From positions 186,001-250,000 of the forward strand of contig NZ_AULS01000002.1 of the NCBI RefSeq assembly GCF_000422405.1: a DNA stretch of 64,000 nucleotides. Direction: 5' to 3'. Origin of the DNA: Microbacterium luticocti DSM 19459 (lineage in GTDB: Bacteria; Actinomycetota; Actinomycetes; Actinomycetales; Microbacteriaceae). The first letter of the stretch is position 1. Each line of letters opens with the position of its first letter. The position numbers and the translations under genes are program-made. The notes below the pieces were generated by a model that ran no database searches, was not told the DNA's origin, and was given only the letters and a program-made list of their open reading frames with translations. Positions 1 to 9,101 of this stretch are shown here, in pieces.

Positions 1-242
1 AGATGCGCGAGTACGTCAAGGACGGCACCGTCACCGCGTTCGCGCTGTGGAACCCCGAAGACCTCGGATACCTCTCGGCGTTCGCGGCGAAGGCACTGAT
101 CACCGGCGAGATCACCGGCAAGGAAGGCGACACCTTCACCGCCGGAAAGCTCGGCAAGTACACGGTCGGCGCGAACGGCACCGTGCTGCTGGGTGACCCG
201 TTCGTCTTCGACAAGGACAACATCGACAAGTTCGACTTCTAG
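1..242 (+). CDS. rhaS: Rhamnose ABC transporter substrate-binding protein, C-terminal part
   Basis: Only the last 80 codons are present; the gene begins left of the window. The fragment resembles the end of a periplasmic sugar-binding protein of the RhaS (LsrB/autoinducer-2-like) family: a segment reading VTAFALWNPEDLGYLSAF followed by a stretch that matures the C-terminal lobe and ends KFDF. In this family the protein captures L-rhamnose outside the cell for an RhaPQT-type importer. The assignment leans on context, because rhamnose mutarotase, isomerase, aldolase and kinase follow on the same strand. The truncation is a window edge, not a mutation. Confidence 0.8.
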   Translation, partial: MREYVKDGTVTAFALWNPEDLGYLSAFAAKALITGEITGKEGDTFTAGKLGKYTVGANGTVLLGDPFVFDKDNIDKFDF

Positions 243-299
243 CCGACGGTGCCCGGCCGGTTCCGGCCGGCCGGGCACGTCACCGGAAAGGCCCTCGCC

Positions 300-650
300 A
301 TGACCCGCGTCTGCTTCGAGCTGCGCATCAAACCCGAGCTGCTCGACGAATACCTGGCCCGGCACCGCGCCGTCTGGCCCGAGATGCTGGCCGAGATCGC
401 GGCGGCGGGCCGGCGCAACTACTCCCTCTTCCTCGCCGATGGCGGACGCCTCGTCGGCTACTACGAGGTCGACGACGATGCGGCCGCGCAGGCGTACCTC
501 GCGGCATCCCCCGTCGCCACGCGGTGGGAGGCCGACATGGCCCGCTTCTTCGAGGGCCTGCAGGGACGCCCCGACCAGAACGCGATTTGTCTGACCGAGG
601 TCTTCAACCTGCACGACCAACTCACCGCCACGAACGAAGGCACATCATGA
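300..650 (+). CDS. rhaM: L-rhamnose mutarotase
   Basis: A 116-residue protein of the RhaM/DUF718 family, which interconverts alpha and beta anomers of L-rhamnose so that the isomerase gets its preferred form. It has the usual family length and the N-terminal pattern with a conserved HRAVWPEM segment, a central YSLF strand and the SPVATRWEADMARFF helix. I chose the ATG at 300; an upstream in-frame start at 249 would add 17 residues that look like read-through of the intergenic spacer. The stop overlaps the start of rhaI by four bases (ATGA), so translation is probably coupled. Confidence 0.93.
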   Translation: MTRVCFELRIKPELLDEYLARHRAVWPEMLAEIAAAGRRNYSLFLADGGRLVGYYEVDDDAAAQAYLAASPVATRWEADMARFFEGLQGRPDQNAICLTEVFNLHDQLTATNEGTS

Positions 651-1813
651 CCACTCTCTCTTCCGAGATCCTCGCCACGCTCGAGAAGCAGGCGATCGAA
701 CTGCCCAGCTGGGCGTTCGGCAACTCCGGCACCCGGTTCAAGGTCTTCACGACGCCCGGCACGCCGCGCGACCCGTTCGAGAAGGTGGCGGATGCCGCTC
801 AGGTCCACGCCCTCACCGGGCTGGCACCCACCGTCGCGCTGCACATTCCATGGGACCTCGTCGACGACTTCGGCCTGTTGCGCCGGCACGCCGAAGACCT
901 CGGCGTGCGCCTGGGCACCATCAACTCCAACGCCTTCCAGGACGACGACTACAAGTTCGGCTCGCTCACCTCGGCCGACGACGCGGTGCGCCGCAAGGCC
1001 ATCGATCACCACCTCGCGTGCATCGACGTGATGGATGCCACCGGCAGCCGTGACCTGAAGATCTGGCTGGCCGACGGCACGAACTATCCGGGGCAGGACG
1101 ACATGCGGGCCCGTCAGGACCGGCTGCACGAATCCCTGGCCGAGATCTACGCGCGCCTGGGTGACGACCAGCGCCTCGTGCTCGAGTACAAGTTCTTCGA
1201 GCCGGCGTTCTACCACACCGATGTTCCCGACTGGGGAACGTCGTACGCGCAGGTCAGCGCCCTGGGCGACAAGGCGATGGTGTGCCTCGACACCGGGCAC
1301 CACGCCCCCGGCACCAACATCGAGTTCATCGTCATGCAGCTGCTGCGCCTGGGCAAGCTCGGCTCGTTCGACTTCAACTCGCGCTTCTACGCCGATGACG
1401 ACCTGATCGTGGGCGCCGCCGACCCGTTCCAGCTGTTCCGCATCCTCGACCAGGTGATCCGCGGTGGCGGGCTGAACAACCCCGACGTGGCGTTCATGCT
1501 CGACCAGTGCCACAACATCGAGAAGAAGATCCCCGGGCAGATCCGCTCCGTGCTCAACGTGCAGGAGATGACCGCCCGTGCCCTGCTCATCGACCGGCAG
1601 GCGCTGGCCGCGGCGCAGGCGGCGAACGACGTGCTGACCGCGAACCAGATCTACATGGACGCGTTCTACACCGACGTGCGCCCCGCCCTCGCAACCTGGC
1701 GCGAGTCCCGCGGGCTCCCCGCCGACCCGATGGCCGCATACGCGGCATCCGGCTACCAGGAGCAGATCGAGGCCGACCGCGTCGGCGGCGTGCAGGCCGG
1801 GTGGGGAGCGTGA
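647..1813 (+). CDS. rhaI: L-rhamnose isomerase (RhaI type)
   Basis: A 388-residue TIM-barrel sugar isomerase that converts L-rhamnose to L-rhamnulose in the cytoplasm. It belongs to the Pseudomonas/actinobacterial RhaI type rather than enterobacterial RhaA. Metal-ligand-bearing strands are visible: LVLEYKFFEPAFY, MVCLDTGHHAPG and LGSFDFNSRFYADDD, the last contributing the Asp pair typical of this family. Length is as expected. The ATG at 647 overlaps the rhaM stop; the 3-prime end has a GGGGAG ribosome-binding site for the next gene. Part of the rhaM-rhaI-aldolase-kinase operon. Confidence 0.94.
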   Translation: MTTLSSEILATLEKQAIELPSWAFGNSGTRFKVFTTPGTPRDPFEKVADAAQVHALTGLAPTVALHIPWDLVDDFGLLRRHAEDLGVRLGTINSNAFQDDDYKFGSLTSADDAVRRKAIDHHLACIDVMDATGSRDLKIWLADGTNYPGQDDMRARQDRLHESLAEIYARLGDDQRLVLEYKFFEPAFYHTDVPDWGTSYAQVSALGDKAMVCLDTGHHAPGTNIEFIVMQLLRLGKLGSFDFNSRFYADDDLIVGAADPFQLFRILDQVIRGGGLNNPDVAFMLDQCHNIEKKIPGQIRSVLNVQEMTARALLIDRQALAAAQAANDVLTANQIYMDAFYTDVRPALATWRESRGLPADPMAAYAASGYQEQIEADRVGGVQAGWGA

Positions 1814-1818
1814 CGACG

Positions 1819-3855
1819 ATGACCAACCCGACCGTCGCCGACCTGATCGCGCGCAGCAACCGGCTGGGCGCCGACCCGGCCAACACGAACTACGCCGGGG
1901 GCAACACCTCGGCCAAGGGCACCGAGACCGACCCCGTCACCGGCGAGCAGGTCGAACTGCTCTGGGTGAAGGGATCGGGCGGCGACCTGGGCACCCTGAA
2001 GCCCGAGGGTCTCGCCGTCCTGCGCCTCGATCGCCTCCGCGCGCTCGTCGACGTCTACCCCGGCGTCGACCGCGAGGATGAGATGGTCGCAGCCTTCGAC
2101 TACTGCCTGCATGGCAAGGGCGGGGCGGCACCGTCGATCGACACCGCCATGCACGGGCTGGTGGATGCCGCACACGTGGACCACCTGCATCCCGATTCCG
2201 GCATCGCGATCGCCACGGCCGCCGACGGCGAAGAGCTCACCACAAAGATCTTCGGCGACAAGGTGGTGTGGGTGCCGTGGCGGCGCCCGGGCTTCCAGCT
2301 GGGCCTGGACATCGCCGCGATCAAGCGGGCGAACCCCGCCGCGGTCGGCTGCATCCTCGGCGGGCACGGCATCACCGCATGGGGTGACACCTCCGAGGAG
2401 GCCGAGCACAACTCGCTCTGGATCATCGCCACCGCGCAGGCCTACATCGACGAGCACGGCGATGCTGCGCCCTTCGGCCCGATCCGCCCGGGCTTCGAGG
2501 CGCTGCCCGAGACCGAGCGGCACGCGAAGGCCGCCGCTCTTGCCGCCACGATCCGCGGGCTCGCCTCGACCGACAAACCGATGGTCGGCCACTACACCGA
2601 CGCGCCGGCGGTGCTGGACTTCCTGGCATCAGAGAAGGCGCCGGCACTGGCCGAGCTCGGAACGAGCTGCCCCGACCACTTCCTGCGGACCAAGGTCACC
2701 CCGATGCTGCTCGACCTGCCGGCCGACGCGTCGGTCGAGGCATCCATCGCCCGTCTCAAGGAACTGCACGAGCAGTACCGCGCCGACTACGCCGCCTACT
2801 ACCAGCGCCACGCCGACGCCTCGTCGCCGGCCATGCGTGGCGCCGATCCGCTGATCGTGCTGGTGCCGGGCGTCGGCATGTTCTCGTACGGCGCGAACAA
2901 GCAGACCGCGCGGGTCGCGGGCGAGTTCTACGTGAACGCCATCAACGTGATGCGCGGCGCCGAAGCCCTGTCGAGCTACAGCCCGATCCCGGAGTCGGAG
3001 AAGTTCCGCATCGAGTACTGGGCGCTCGAAGAGGCCAAGCTGCAGCGGATGCCGAAGCCGAAGAGCCACCAGGGACGCATCGCGTTCGTCACCGGCGCCG
3101 CGTCGGGCATCGGCAAGGCGACAGCTGCGCGGTTGGCGGCCGAGGGCGCATGCGTGGTGGTCGCCGACCTCGATCTCGCCAAGGCGCAGGCGACCGCGGC
3201 CGAGCTGGGATCGACGGATGTCGCGATCGGCGTCGCCGCGAACGTCGCCGACGCCGACGCGGTGCAGGCGGCGATCGATGCCGCGCTGCTCGCCTTCGGC
3301 GGCATCGACCTGGTCGTCAACAACGCCGGCCTCTCGCTGTCGAAGCCGCTGCTTCAGACCACTGAGAAGGACTGGGACCTGCAGCACGATGTCATGGCGA
3401 AAGGCTCGTTCCTCGTATCGCGCGCGGCGGCGAAGCCGCTCATCGAGCAGGGCATGGGCGGCGACATCATCTACATCTCGTCGAAGAACAGCGTGTTCGC
3501 CGGCCCGAACAACATCGCCTACTCGGCGACCAAGGCCGACCAGGCACACCAGGTGCGGCTGCTGGCGGTCGAACTCGGCGAGCACGGCGTGCGCGTGAAC
3601 GGCATCAACCCCGACGGCGTCGTACGCGGCTCGGGCATCTTCGCCGGCGGATGGGGCGCACAGCGCGCCGCGACCTACGGGATCAAGGAGGAGGACCTGG
3701 GCCAGTTCTACGCGAACCGCACGATCCTCGGGCGCGAGGTCGTGCCCGAGAACGTCGCCGACGCCGTGTACGTGCTCACTGGGCCCGAGCTCTCGCGCAC
3801 CACAGGCCTGCACGTGCCCGTCGACTCCGGCGTCGCGGCCGCATTCCTGCGATGA
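1819..3855 (+). CDS. rhaD: Bifunctional rhamnulose-1-phosphate aldolase / short-chain alcohol (lactaldehyde) dehydrogenase
   Basis: A 678-residue fusion. Residues about 1-410 form a class II aldolase domain (start YAGGNTSAKG; metal-site motif HVDHLHPDSG; second histidine in GGHGITAWG) that splits rhamnulose-1-phosphate into dihydroxyacetone phosphate and L-lactaldehyde. Residues about 415-678 form a classical SDR (TGAASGIG near 424, catalytic YSATK near 567) that oxidises the lactaldehyde. The fusion is well known in actinobacteria and bacilli (RhaEW/RhaD). The ATG at 1819 lies 10 nt behind GGGGAG; a GTG at 1810 overlapping the rhaI stop is possible but has almost no spacing to that site. The stop overlaps the rhaB ATG. 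Confidence 0.93.
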   Translation: MTNPTVADLIARSNRLGADPANTNYAGGNTSAKGTETDPVTGEQVELLWVKGSGGDLGTLKPEGLAVLRLDRLRALVDVYPGVDREDEMVAAFDYCLHGKGGAAPSIDTAMHGLVDAAHVDHLHPDSGIAIATAADGEELTTKIFGDKVVWVPWRRPGFQLGLDIAAIKRANPAAVGCILGGHGITAWGDTSEEAEHNSLWIIATAQAYIDEHGDAAPFGPIRPGFEALPETERHAKAAALAATIRGLASTDKPMVGHYTDAPAVLDFLASEKAPALAELGTSCPDHFLRTKVTPMLLDLPADASVEASIARLKELHEQYRADYAAYYQRHADASSPAMRGADPLIVLVPGVGMFSYGANKQTARVAGEFYVNAINVMRGAEALSSYSPIPESEKFRIEYWALEEAKLQRMPKPKSHQGRIAFVTGAASGIGKATAARLAAEGACVVVADLDLAKAQATAAELGSTDVAIGVAANVADADAVQAAIDAALLAFGGIDLVVNNAGLSLSKPLLQTTEKDWDLQHDVMAKGSFLVSRAAAKPLIEQGMGGDIIYISSKNSVFAGPNNIAYSATKADQAHQVRLLAVELGEHGVRVNGINPDGVVRGSGIFAGGWGAQRAATYGIKEEDLGQFYANRTILGREVVPENVADAVYVLTGPELSRTTGLHVPVDSGVAAAFLR

Positions 3856-5279
3856 GCGCCGTCGCCGCGGTCGACCTCGGCGCCACGAGCGGGCGCGTGA
3901 TCGTCGGCCGATTCGCCGACGGCGTGCTGCACACCCGCCACATCGCCCGGTTCCCCAACGAGCCGGTGCGCACGCCCGACGGCCTTCACTGGAACGTCCT
4001 GGAGCTGTACCGCGCCGTCATCGAGGGTCTCGCTGCGGCCCAGCGGCAGGCCCCGGGCGAGATCGCCGGTGTCGGCATCGACTCCTGGGCCGTCGACTAC
4101 GGGCTGCTGCGTCGCGATCGCCTGCTCGGGACCCCGTATCACTACCGCGACGAACGCACGGCGCACGGTGTGGCATCCGTGCACGCCCGAATCGGCGCCG
4201 CAGAGCTCTACGCCCGCAACGGGGTGCAGCATCTGCCGTTCAACACGGTGTTCCAGCTCGCCGCCGACCGCGACCTTCTCGAGATCGCCGACCGGATGCT
4301 GCTGATCCCGGACCTGCTCGGATACTGGCTCACCGGCACCGCCGTGGCCGAGCGGACCAACGCCTCGACCACGGGTCTGCTCGACGCGCGCACCCGCGAG
4401 TGGGACCACGAGCTCGCGGCGATCGTGGGCGTGCCCGACCGCATCCTTCCTCCCCTCGTCGATCCGGGCACCCGGCTGGGCCCGGTGACCGGGCCCGCCG
4501 CCGAGGTCGTCGGCCGCCCGCTGGAGCTGATCGCGGTCGGATCGCACGACACCGCCTCGGCGGTCGTCGGCGTGCCCAGCACGCGACCCGACACCGCCTA
4601 CATCTCCTGCGGCACGTGGGGGCTCGTGGGCCTCGAACTGGAGCGGCCGATCATCACCGAGCAAGCCCGGCTCGCCGGCTTCACGAACGAGGGCGGCGTC
4701 GACGGTCGCATCCGGTTCCTGCACAACGTGATGGGGCTGTGGCTGCTGTCCGAGAGCCTGCGTCACTGGGAGCCCGCGGCGACCGCCGAGCAGCGCTCGG
4801 CGCTGCTGCCGGAACTGCTGGATGCCGCAGCCGCCGTCGATCCGGCCACGGTGGCGATCTTCGATGTCGACGATGAGCGGTTCCTGCCGCCGGGAGACAT
4901 CCCCGGTCGCATCCGCGCGTGGTGCGCCGAGCACGGCGAGACCGCGCCGGCGGGACGCGCCGAGACCGTGCGCAGCATCGTCGAGAGCCTCGCGCAGGCG
5001 TTCGCCGACACCGTGCAGCGCGCCTGCGAGGTCGCCGACCACGAGGTCGCGGTCATCCACCTGGTGGGCGGCGGCAGTCAGAACCGGATGCTGTGCCAGT
5101 CCACCGCGGACCGCTCCGGCCGTCCCGTCGTGGCCGGGCCCGTCGAGGCGACCGCGATCGGCAATCTGCTCGTACAGGCGCGCACCCTCGGCATCCTCTC
5201 CGGCGGCCTCGACGCCCTGCGCGCCGTGGTCGCCCGGTCCGAGCGGCTCGTCCGCTACGAACCCCGTCGCCCGTTGTGA
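3852..5279 (+). CDS. rhaB: Rhamnulokinase
   Basis: A 475-residue FGGY-family sugar kinase that phosphorylates L-rhamnulose with ATP. The N-terminal ATPase-fold motif AAVDLGATSGRVIVG, the central SHDTASAV and ISCGTWGLVG segments, and the C-terminal HLVGGGSQNRMLCQ nucleotide-binding region are all present and typical of RhaB. It starts at an ATGA overlap with the aldolase gene and is the last gene of the operon. Its stop codon lies inside the left arm of a hairpin (5273-5307), so termination signal and coding end coincide. Confidence 0.94.
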   Translation: MSAVAAVDLGATSGRVIVGRFADGVLHTRHIARFPNEPVRTPDGLHWNVLELYRAVIEGLAAAQRQAPGEIAGVGIDSWAVDYGLLRRDRLLGTPYHYRDERTAHGVASVHARIGAAELYARNGVQHLPFNTVFQLAADRDLLEIADRMLLIPDLLGYWLTGTAVAERTNASTTGLLDARTREWDHELAAIVGVPDRILPPLVDPGTRLGPVTGPAAEVVGRPLELIAVGSHDTASAVVGVPSTRPDTAYISCGTWGLVGLELERPIITEQARLAGFTNEGGVDGRIRFLHNVMGLWLLSESLRHWEPAATAEQRSALLPELLDAAAAVDPATVAIFDVDDERFLPPGDIPGRIRAWCAEHGETAPAGRAETVRSIVESLAQAFADTVQRACEVADHEVAVIHLVGGGSQNRMLCQSTADRSGRPVVAGPVEATAIGNLLVQARTLGILSGGLDALRAVVARSERLVRYEPRRPL

Positions 5280-5307
5280 GACAGGCCCCGAAGGCGTGTC
5301 TCACAAC
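5273..5307 (+). terminator. Hairpin overlapping the rhaB stop codon
   Basis: GTTGTGAGACA (5273-5283) and TGTCTCACAAC (5297-5307) are perfect 11-bp inverted arms around a 13-nt loop. The rhaB TGA is inside the left arm. There is no T-run, as is common in high-GC genomes; it may act as a terminator or mRNA 3-prime end stabiliser. The right arm can pair equally with the later right-arm copies in the tandem repeat described separately. Confidence 0.6.
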
Positions 5308-5420
5308 ACGCGGGATGCCGCGATCCGGGGTCGCACGTTGTGGGACACGGCTCGGGCGTCTGTCGCAGAAGATGCGGGATGCCGCGGCACCAGCCCGCAC
5401 CTTGTGGGACACGGTCCGGC
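5273..5420. repeat. 64-bp imperfect tandem repeat with palindromic arms
   Basis: The word TTGTGrGACA recurs at 5274, 5338 and 5402, exactly 64 bp apart, and TGTCnCA.AA.A.GCGGGATGCCGC recurs at 5297 and 5361, also 64 bp apart. About 2.2 units are present. Each unit carries the two arms of a palindrome (TGTCTCACAAC and GTTGTGGGACA), so alternative hairpins can form. It fills most of the 172-bp gap between the convergent rhaB and VTC-domain genes. It looks like an intergenic palindromic repeat family rather than coding DNA. Confidence 0.75.
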
Positions 5421-5451
5421 CATCCGCGCCGCGCCGCACGCGAGTTGCACC

Positions 5452-6249
5452 TCACTGGCACGCGACCGTGAAGTAGCGGCGCAGCGTGCGCGTCCACGGG
5501 TTGTGCGGCAGGTGCGGGTAGAGCAGCGCAGCGGCGCAGCAGTACTTGCTCACCGTGTGCGGCCGCACCCCGGCCCGCAGCAGCGCACGATCGAGCGGTC
5601 CGGCGCCGCCGGCAGACTTCGTCTCGACGAGCACGTCGCCGGGCCCCTGCACCCGCGCCGAGCCGGCGACGGCCTCGAGGTCGACGTCCAGCGTCACCCT
5701 GCTCTCGTCGTGCACGAGCGTGGTGCGGTGATAGACGGTCTCGAGCACGGGGCGCAGCTGGGCCGCCTCCGCCCGCAGCGGCCGCTGGGCCGAGTCCGCG
5801 CCGACCGGCCGCGCTGCGGCATCCGTCCCGACGATCCCGGCGATGTACGCCCGGGCCTCCGCATCGAGCGCGGCGGGATGCCGCGGGTCGTGCGCGATGC
5901 GCTGCTTGACGGTCTGCCCGCGGTAGCCCTTCGCCTTCACCTCGAGCAGGCAGTCGCCCGAGTCGCAGTAGGTGCGGGTGCGCACCTTGTACCGATGCCG
6001 GCGCCCCTGCACGTGCTGCCGGTAGAACGCGAACCGCGGCGAGTCGAAGTACACCGTGCGGTACCGGAACGCCCGCACGCCGTCGATCTCGAGCGCCCGG
6101 TACCCGTCCTCCCCGGCCAGCACCTGTGCCAGCACCGCCCGCGGCACGAAGTACTTGCGGTCGACCCGGGTCATCAGCCGCGCCGAGGCGTTCAGCTCGT
6201 CTAGCGAGATCGCCGGCAGCCGCGCGAACCGTGCGTCCGGGGCGCTCAT
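5452..6249 (-). CDS. VTC-domain (polyphosphate polymerase-like) protein
   Basis: A 265-residue protein of the VTC family, the tunnel-fold domain that in yeast makes polyphosphate from ATP. Visible basic and acidic tunnel motifs: TRVDRKYFVP near the N terminus, VYFDSPRFAFYRQH, the strand HRYKVRTRTY, CLLEVKAKGYRGQTVK and VLVETKSAGG. Whether the bacterial protein makes polyphosphate is not established from sequence. The ATG at 6249 overlaps the stop of the DUF4956 membrane-protein gene (ATGA), a partner pair seen repeatedly in bacteria, suggesting a membrane-linked complex. Confidence 0.85.
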   Translation of the reverse strand: MSAPDARFARLPAISLDELNASARLMTRVDRKYFVPRAVLAQVLAGEDGYRALEIDGVRAFRYRTVYFDSPRFAFYRQHVQGRRHRYKVRTRTYCDSGDCLLEVKAKGYRGQTVKQRIAHDPRHPAALDAEARAYIAGIVGTDAAARPVGADSAQRPLRAEAAQLRPVLETVYHRTTLVHDESRVTLDVDLEAVAGSARVQGPGDVLVETKSAGGAGPLDRALLRAGVRPHTVSKYCCAAALLYPHLPHNPWTRTLRRYFTVACQ

Positions 6250-6896
6250 GCCGACACCCGCTCGCGCGCCGGCGGCAGGTCGGCCGGCGCGGGCGTCCGT
6301 GCGGGCTGCGGCATCCGCTTCGCCGGTACGGATGCCACGGCCCGGGCCCGCGGCCTCCGGTATCGCACGTCCACCACCGTGACGTCGCGCACCAGGTCGA
6401 CGTCGAGCACCTCCACGCGGGTCACCACGGCGGCCAGCACGTCCGACAGCGCGGCCCGCAGCGCCGCAGGATCGGTGATCGCCCGGTCGAGTGTGAGCGT
6501 GTGGCGGTGGGTGCGCGGCGCGAGCAGCGGACTGTCGACCACGAGCATCACCACCAGCAGCAGTCCCGACAGCGCCGGCACGATCCACACCGGCGCCGGT
6601 CGCAGCCCGGCCAAAAGGCCCAGGGCGAGCGAGGTGAAGTAGTACGCGATCTCCTGCTGCGTGATCTGGTCGCTGCGCAACCGGATGATCGACAGGATGC
6701 CGAACAGTCCCATGCCGAGCCCGATGCCCACCTGCACCGACGCCAGCGCCAGCGTGACCGCCAGCACCCCGACGTTCAGGGCGATGTAGGCCAGCAGCAG
6801 GTCACGACGCTGGTGCCGGCGGAAGTACAGGCCGTACGCGAGCACGGTGATCGCGACGAGGTCGGTGGCCAGGGTGATGAGAAGGTCGACAGACAT
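6246..6896 (-). CDS. DUF4956 domain membrane protein
   Basis: A 216-residue protein with about four transmembrane helices in residues 1-120 (for example LLLAYIALNVGVLAVTLALA and WIVPALSGLLLVVMLVV) followed by a cytoplasmic ACT-like tail of about 90 residues. The loop LFGILSIIRLRSDQITQQEI is the conserved signature of the family. Function unknown; it is nearly always beside a VTC-domain gene, as here. I prefer the ATG at 6896 with CGGAGTG upstream; a start at 6926 would add ten residues. Immediately downstream of the OmpR-type regulator, so probably controlled with it. Confidence 0.85.
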   Translation of the reverse strand: MSVDLLITLATDLVAITVLAYGLYFRRHQRRDLLLAYIALNVGVLAVTLALASVQVGIGLGMGLFGILSIIRLRSDQITQQEIAYYFTSLALGLLAGLRPAPVWIVPALSGLLLVVMLVVDSPLLAPRTHRHTLTLDRAITDPAALRAALSDVLAAVVTRVEVLDVDLVRDVTVVDVRYRRPRARAVASVPAKRMPQPARTPAPADLPPARERVSA

Positions 6897-6972
6897 GTTC
6901 ACTCCGTTCGGGATGCTGTCTGCCACACTCCCCGGTCACGGTAAGGCGATCATGAGCCGCACATGAGAGGGT

Positions 6973-7638
6973 TCATACCTTCGCGCGCAGCCGGTAGCCG
7001 GCGCCCCGCACGGTCTCGATCTGCTCGCCGCCGAGCTTGGTGCGCAGGTACCCGACGTACACGTCGACGACGTTCGAGCCGGGATCGAAGTCGAACCCCC
7101 ACACCCGGCTGAGCAGCTGCTGCCGGGTCAGCACCTCGTCGGGATGCCGCATGAACGTCTCGAGCAGCGTGAACTCCCGCGCGGTCAGCTCGACGGCGGT
7201 CTCGCCGCGCGATGCGCGCCGGGTGCGCACGTCCAGCGTCAGCTCGCCCACCCGCAGCACGCTCGCCTCGCCCGAGGCCTCGCTGCGCAGCCGCAGCCGG
7301 ATGCGGGCGATCAGCTCTTCGATCGCGAACGGCTTGCGCATGTAGTCGTCGGCGCCGCCCTTGAGCCCGGCGACGGTGTCTTCGATGGCGTCGCGGGCGG
7401 TGAGGATGATCACCGGGATCTCGATGCGCTCGGTGCGCAGCACCCGCAGCACGCTGAACCCGTCGAGCTTCGGCAGCCCGATGTCGAGCACGAGCAGGTC
7501 GAACTGCCCGCTGCGGGCGTACTCGACGGCCGACCGTCCGTCGGCGACGACCTCGGTGCGGAATCCCTCGGCCGCGAGCCCCTTGCCGATGAACGCGGCG
7601 ATGCGCTGCTCGTCTTCGGCGATGAGGATGCTGTTCAC
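6973..7638 (-). CDS. OmpR-family response regulator
   Basis: A 221-residue response regulator: receiver domain (acidic pair ED at 8-9, phospho-acceptor Asp52 in LLVLDIGLPK, Lys in YMRKPF) and a C-terminal winged helix with LTAREFTLLETFMRHPDEVLT and ending VRGAGYRLR. It should be phosphorylated by the kinase encoded just upstream. Start is GTG at 7638 preceded by AGGAGGAG, and it overlaps the kinase stop (GTGA). The 76-bp gap to the DUF4956-VTC pair suggests these two are either co-transcribed or direct targets. Confidence 0.93.
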   Translation of the reverse strand: MNSILIAEDEQRIAAFIGKGLAAEGFRTEVVADGRSAVEYARSGQFDLLVLDIGLPKLDGFSVLRVLRTERIEIPVIILTARDAIEDTVAGLKGGADDYMRKPFAIEELIARIRLRLRSEASGEASVLRVGELTLDVRTRRASRGETAVELTAREFTLLETFMRHPDEVLTRQQLLSRVWGFDFDPGSNVVDVYVGYLRTKLGGEQIETVRGAGYRLRAKV

Positions 7639-9101
7639 GTCTCCTCCTGGGCACGTGTCAGGGCGGGCGCCGGGGCGGGTGTTCGGACGGGTGCACGGTA
7701 CGGCAGGTCGATCGTGAAGGCGGCGCCCTCCCCGGGTGCGGACCGCACCTGCACGGTGCCGCCGTGGGCCTCGGCGATGCGGGCGACGATCGCCAGGCCG
7801 AGCCCGCTGCCGTGGCCGTGGCCGGTGTCCGGACCCCGATGGAACCGCTCGAAGATGTGCTGCTGCTCGTCGGGCGGGATGCCGCATCCGGTGTCGTTCA
7901 CCCACAGCCGGATGCGCCCGTCGGCCACCGCGCCGCCGAGCGCGATCGCGTCGCCGGGGTCGGTGTGGGCGACGGCGTTGGCGGCCAACTGCACGAGCGC
8001 CTGGGTGAGCCGCTGCCCGTCCACGAGTGCGATCGCGTCGGGACCGATGGGCACGGCGTCGATCGACCAGCGGCGGTCGCCGAGCGCGGTGGCCTTCGCG
8101 AGGGTTTCGACGACCAGGTCGGCCAGGTCGGTGGGCTCCCGCAGCAGGAACCCGGGCCGCTCACTGCGGGCGAGCATGATCAGGTCGTCGACCAGCCGCG
8201 ACATCCGTTCCAATTCGTCGCCCACCAGGTGCAGCGTCTGCGCCCGCTCGTCGGGGTCGTCGCCCATGGTGTCGAGATGGCCCCGGATGATGGTGATCGG
8301 CGTGCGCAGCTCGTGCCCGGCGTCGTCGAGAAAGCGGCGCTGCCCGTCGAACGCCGCCTCGAGCCGGTCGAGCATGCGGTTGAACGTGGCCGCCAGCTGC
8401 GCGACGTCGTCGGTGCCCGACACCGCGATGCGCCGGCCGAGGTCGGTCTCGCCGATGCGGGCGGCCGTCTCGCGCACCGCCCGGATCGGGGCGAGCACCC
8501 GCCCGGCGACGATCCATCCGGCGACGGCGGCGACGGCCAGGGCGCTGGCCGAGATCACGACCATGGTCCGGATCGTCGACCAGGCCTCGTCGTAGGCCGG
8601 CGCGAGGAACTCGACCACCACGAGCCTGCCGGCCGGGGTCGCTGCGCCGGCGGCGGCCACCGGGATGACGGCGTACTCGGCGGGCCCGGCCGTGGTGTCG
8701 ATGCGCCCCGCGGTGGGCGCGACGACACGCGCGGCCATCGCCACGAACGCCGCGTCGCGGTCGAGCCGGGCCGGCGGGTCCTCGCGGCTGCGCAAGTGTG
8801 CCCGCGCGTCGACGACGCTGAAGAACGTCTCGGCCTGCTCGGGCACGCTGTGCGCGAGATAGCCCGCGAGCAGCTCGTCGACCGAGGCGAACGGGCGTGA
8901 GGTGGCGGGGTCGGTTCCGAGTGCGAACGCCCGGAACTTGTCGGCCTCATGGCCGAGCTCGGCGGATGCGGCGGCGTCGATGCGCGCGAACAGCGCGCGC
9001 CCGGTGGCCAGCACGATGACCGCCACGGCGACGGCGACCAGAAGCAGGATCCAGCCGAGGATGCGCGTGCGCGCGCTGATCCCGCGGCGTTCAGTCGTCA
9101 T
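7635..9101 (-). CDS. Membrane sensor histidine kinase
   Basis: About 488 residues. Order of domains: TM helix near 12-34, extracytoplasmic sensor region, second TM near 180-200, HAMP linker, HisKA with phospho-acceptor His263 in the AGHELRTPI motif, and HATPase with QLAANAVAHT (N box), NDTGCGIP (G1) and GSGLGLAIVARI (G2). The likely start is the ATG at 9101 (or 9104), inside a GAY repeat that also codes for the Asp tail of the upstream gene; there is no ribosome-binding site in that repeat, so its translation is probably coupled to the upstream gene. Partner of the OmpR regulator downstream. Confidence 0.9.
   Translation of the reverse strand: MTTERRGISARTRILGWILLLVAVAVAVIVLATGRALFARIDAAASAELGHEADKFRAFALGTDPATSRPFASVDELLAGYLAHSVPEQAETFFSVVDARAHLRSREDPPARLDRDAAFVAMAARVVAPTAGRIDTTAGPAEYAVIPVAAAGAATPAGRLVVVEFLAPAYDEAWSTIRTMVVISASALAVAAVAGWIVAGRVLAPIRAVRETAARIGETDLGRRIAVSGTDDVAQLAATFNRMLDRLEAAFDGQRRFLDDAGHELRTPITIIRGHLDTMGDDPDERAQTLHLVGDELERMSRLVDDLIMLARSERPGFLLREPTDLADLVVETLAKATALGDRRWSIDAVPIGPDAIALVDGQRLTQALVQLAANAVAHTDPGDAIALGGAVADGRIRLWVNDTGCGIPPDEQQHIFERFHRGPDTGHGHGSGLGLAIVARIAEAHGGTVQVRSAPGEGAAFTIDLPYRAPVRTPAPAPALTRAQEET

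Noticed and set aside
3708..5060. A minus-strand open frame of 450 codons
   Set aside because: Antisense to rhaB, whose kinase motifs are intact.
5273..5420. CRISPR array
   Set aside because: Only about two units, with imperfect copies and no unique spacers of constant size; no cas genes nearby.
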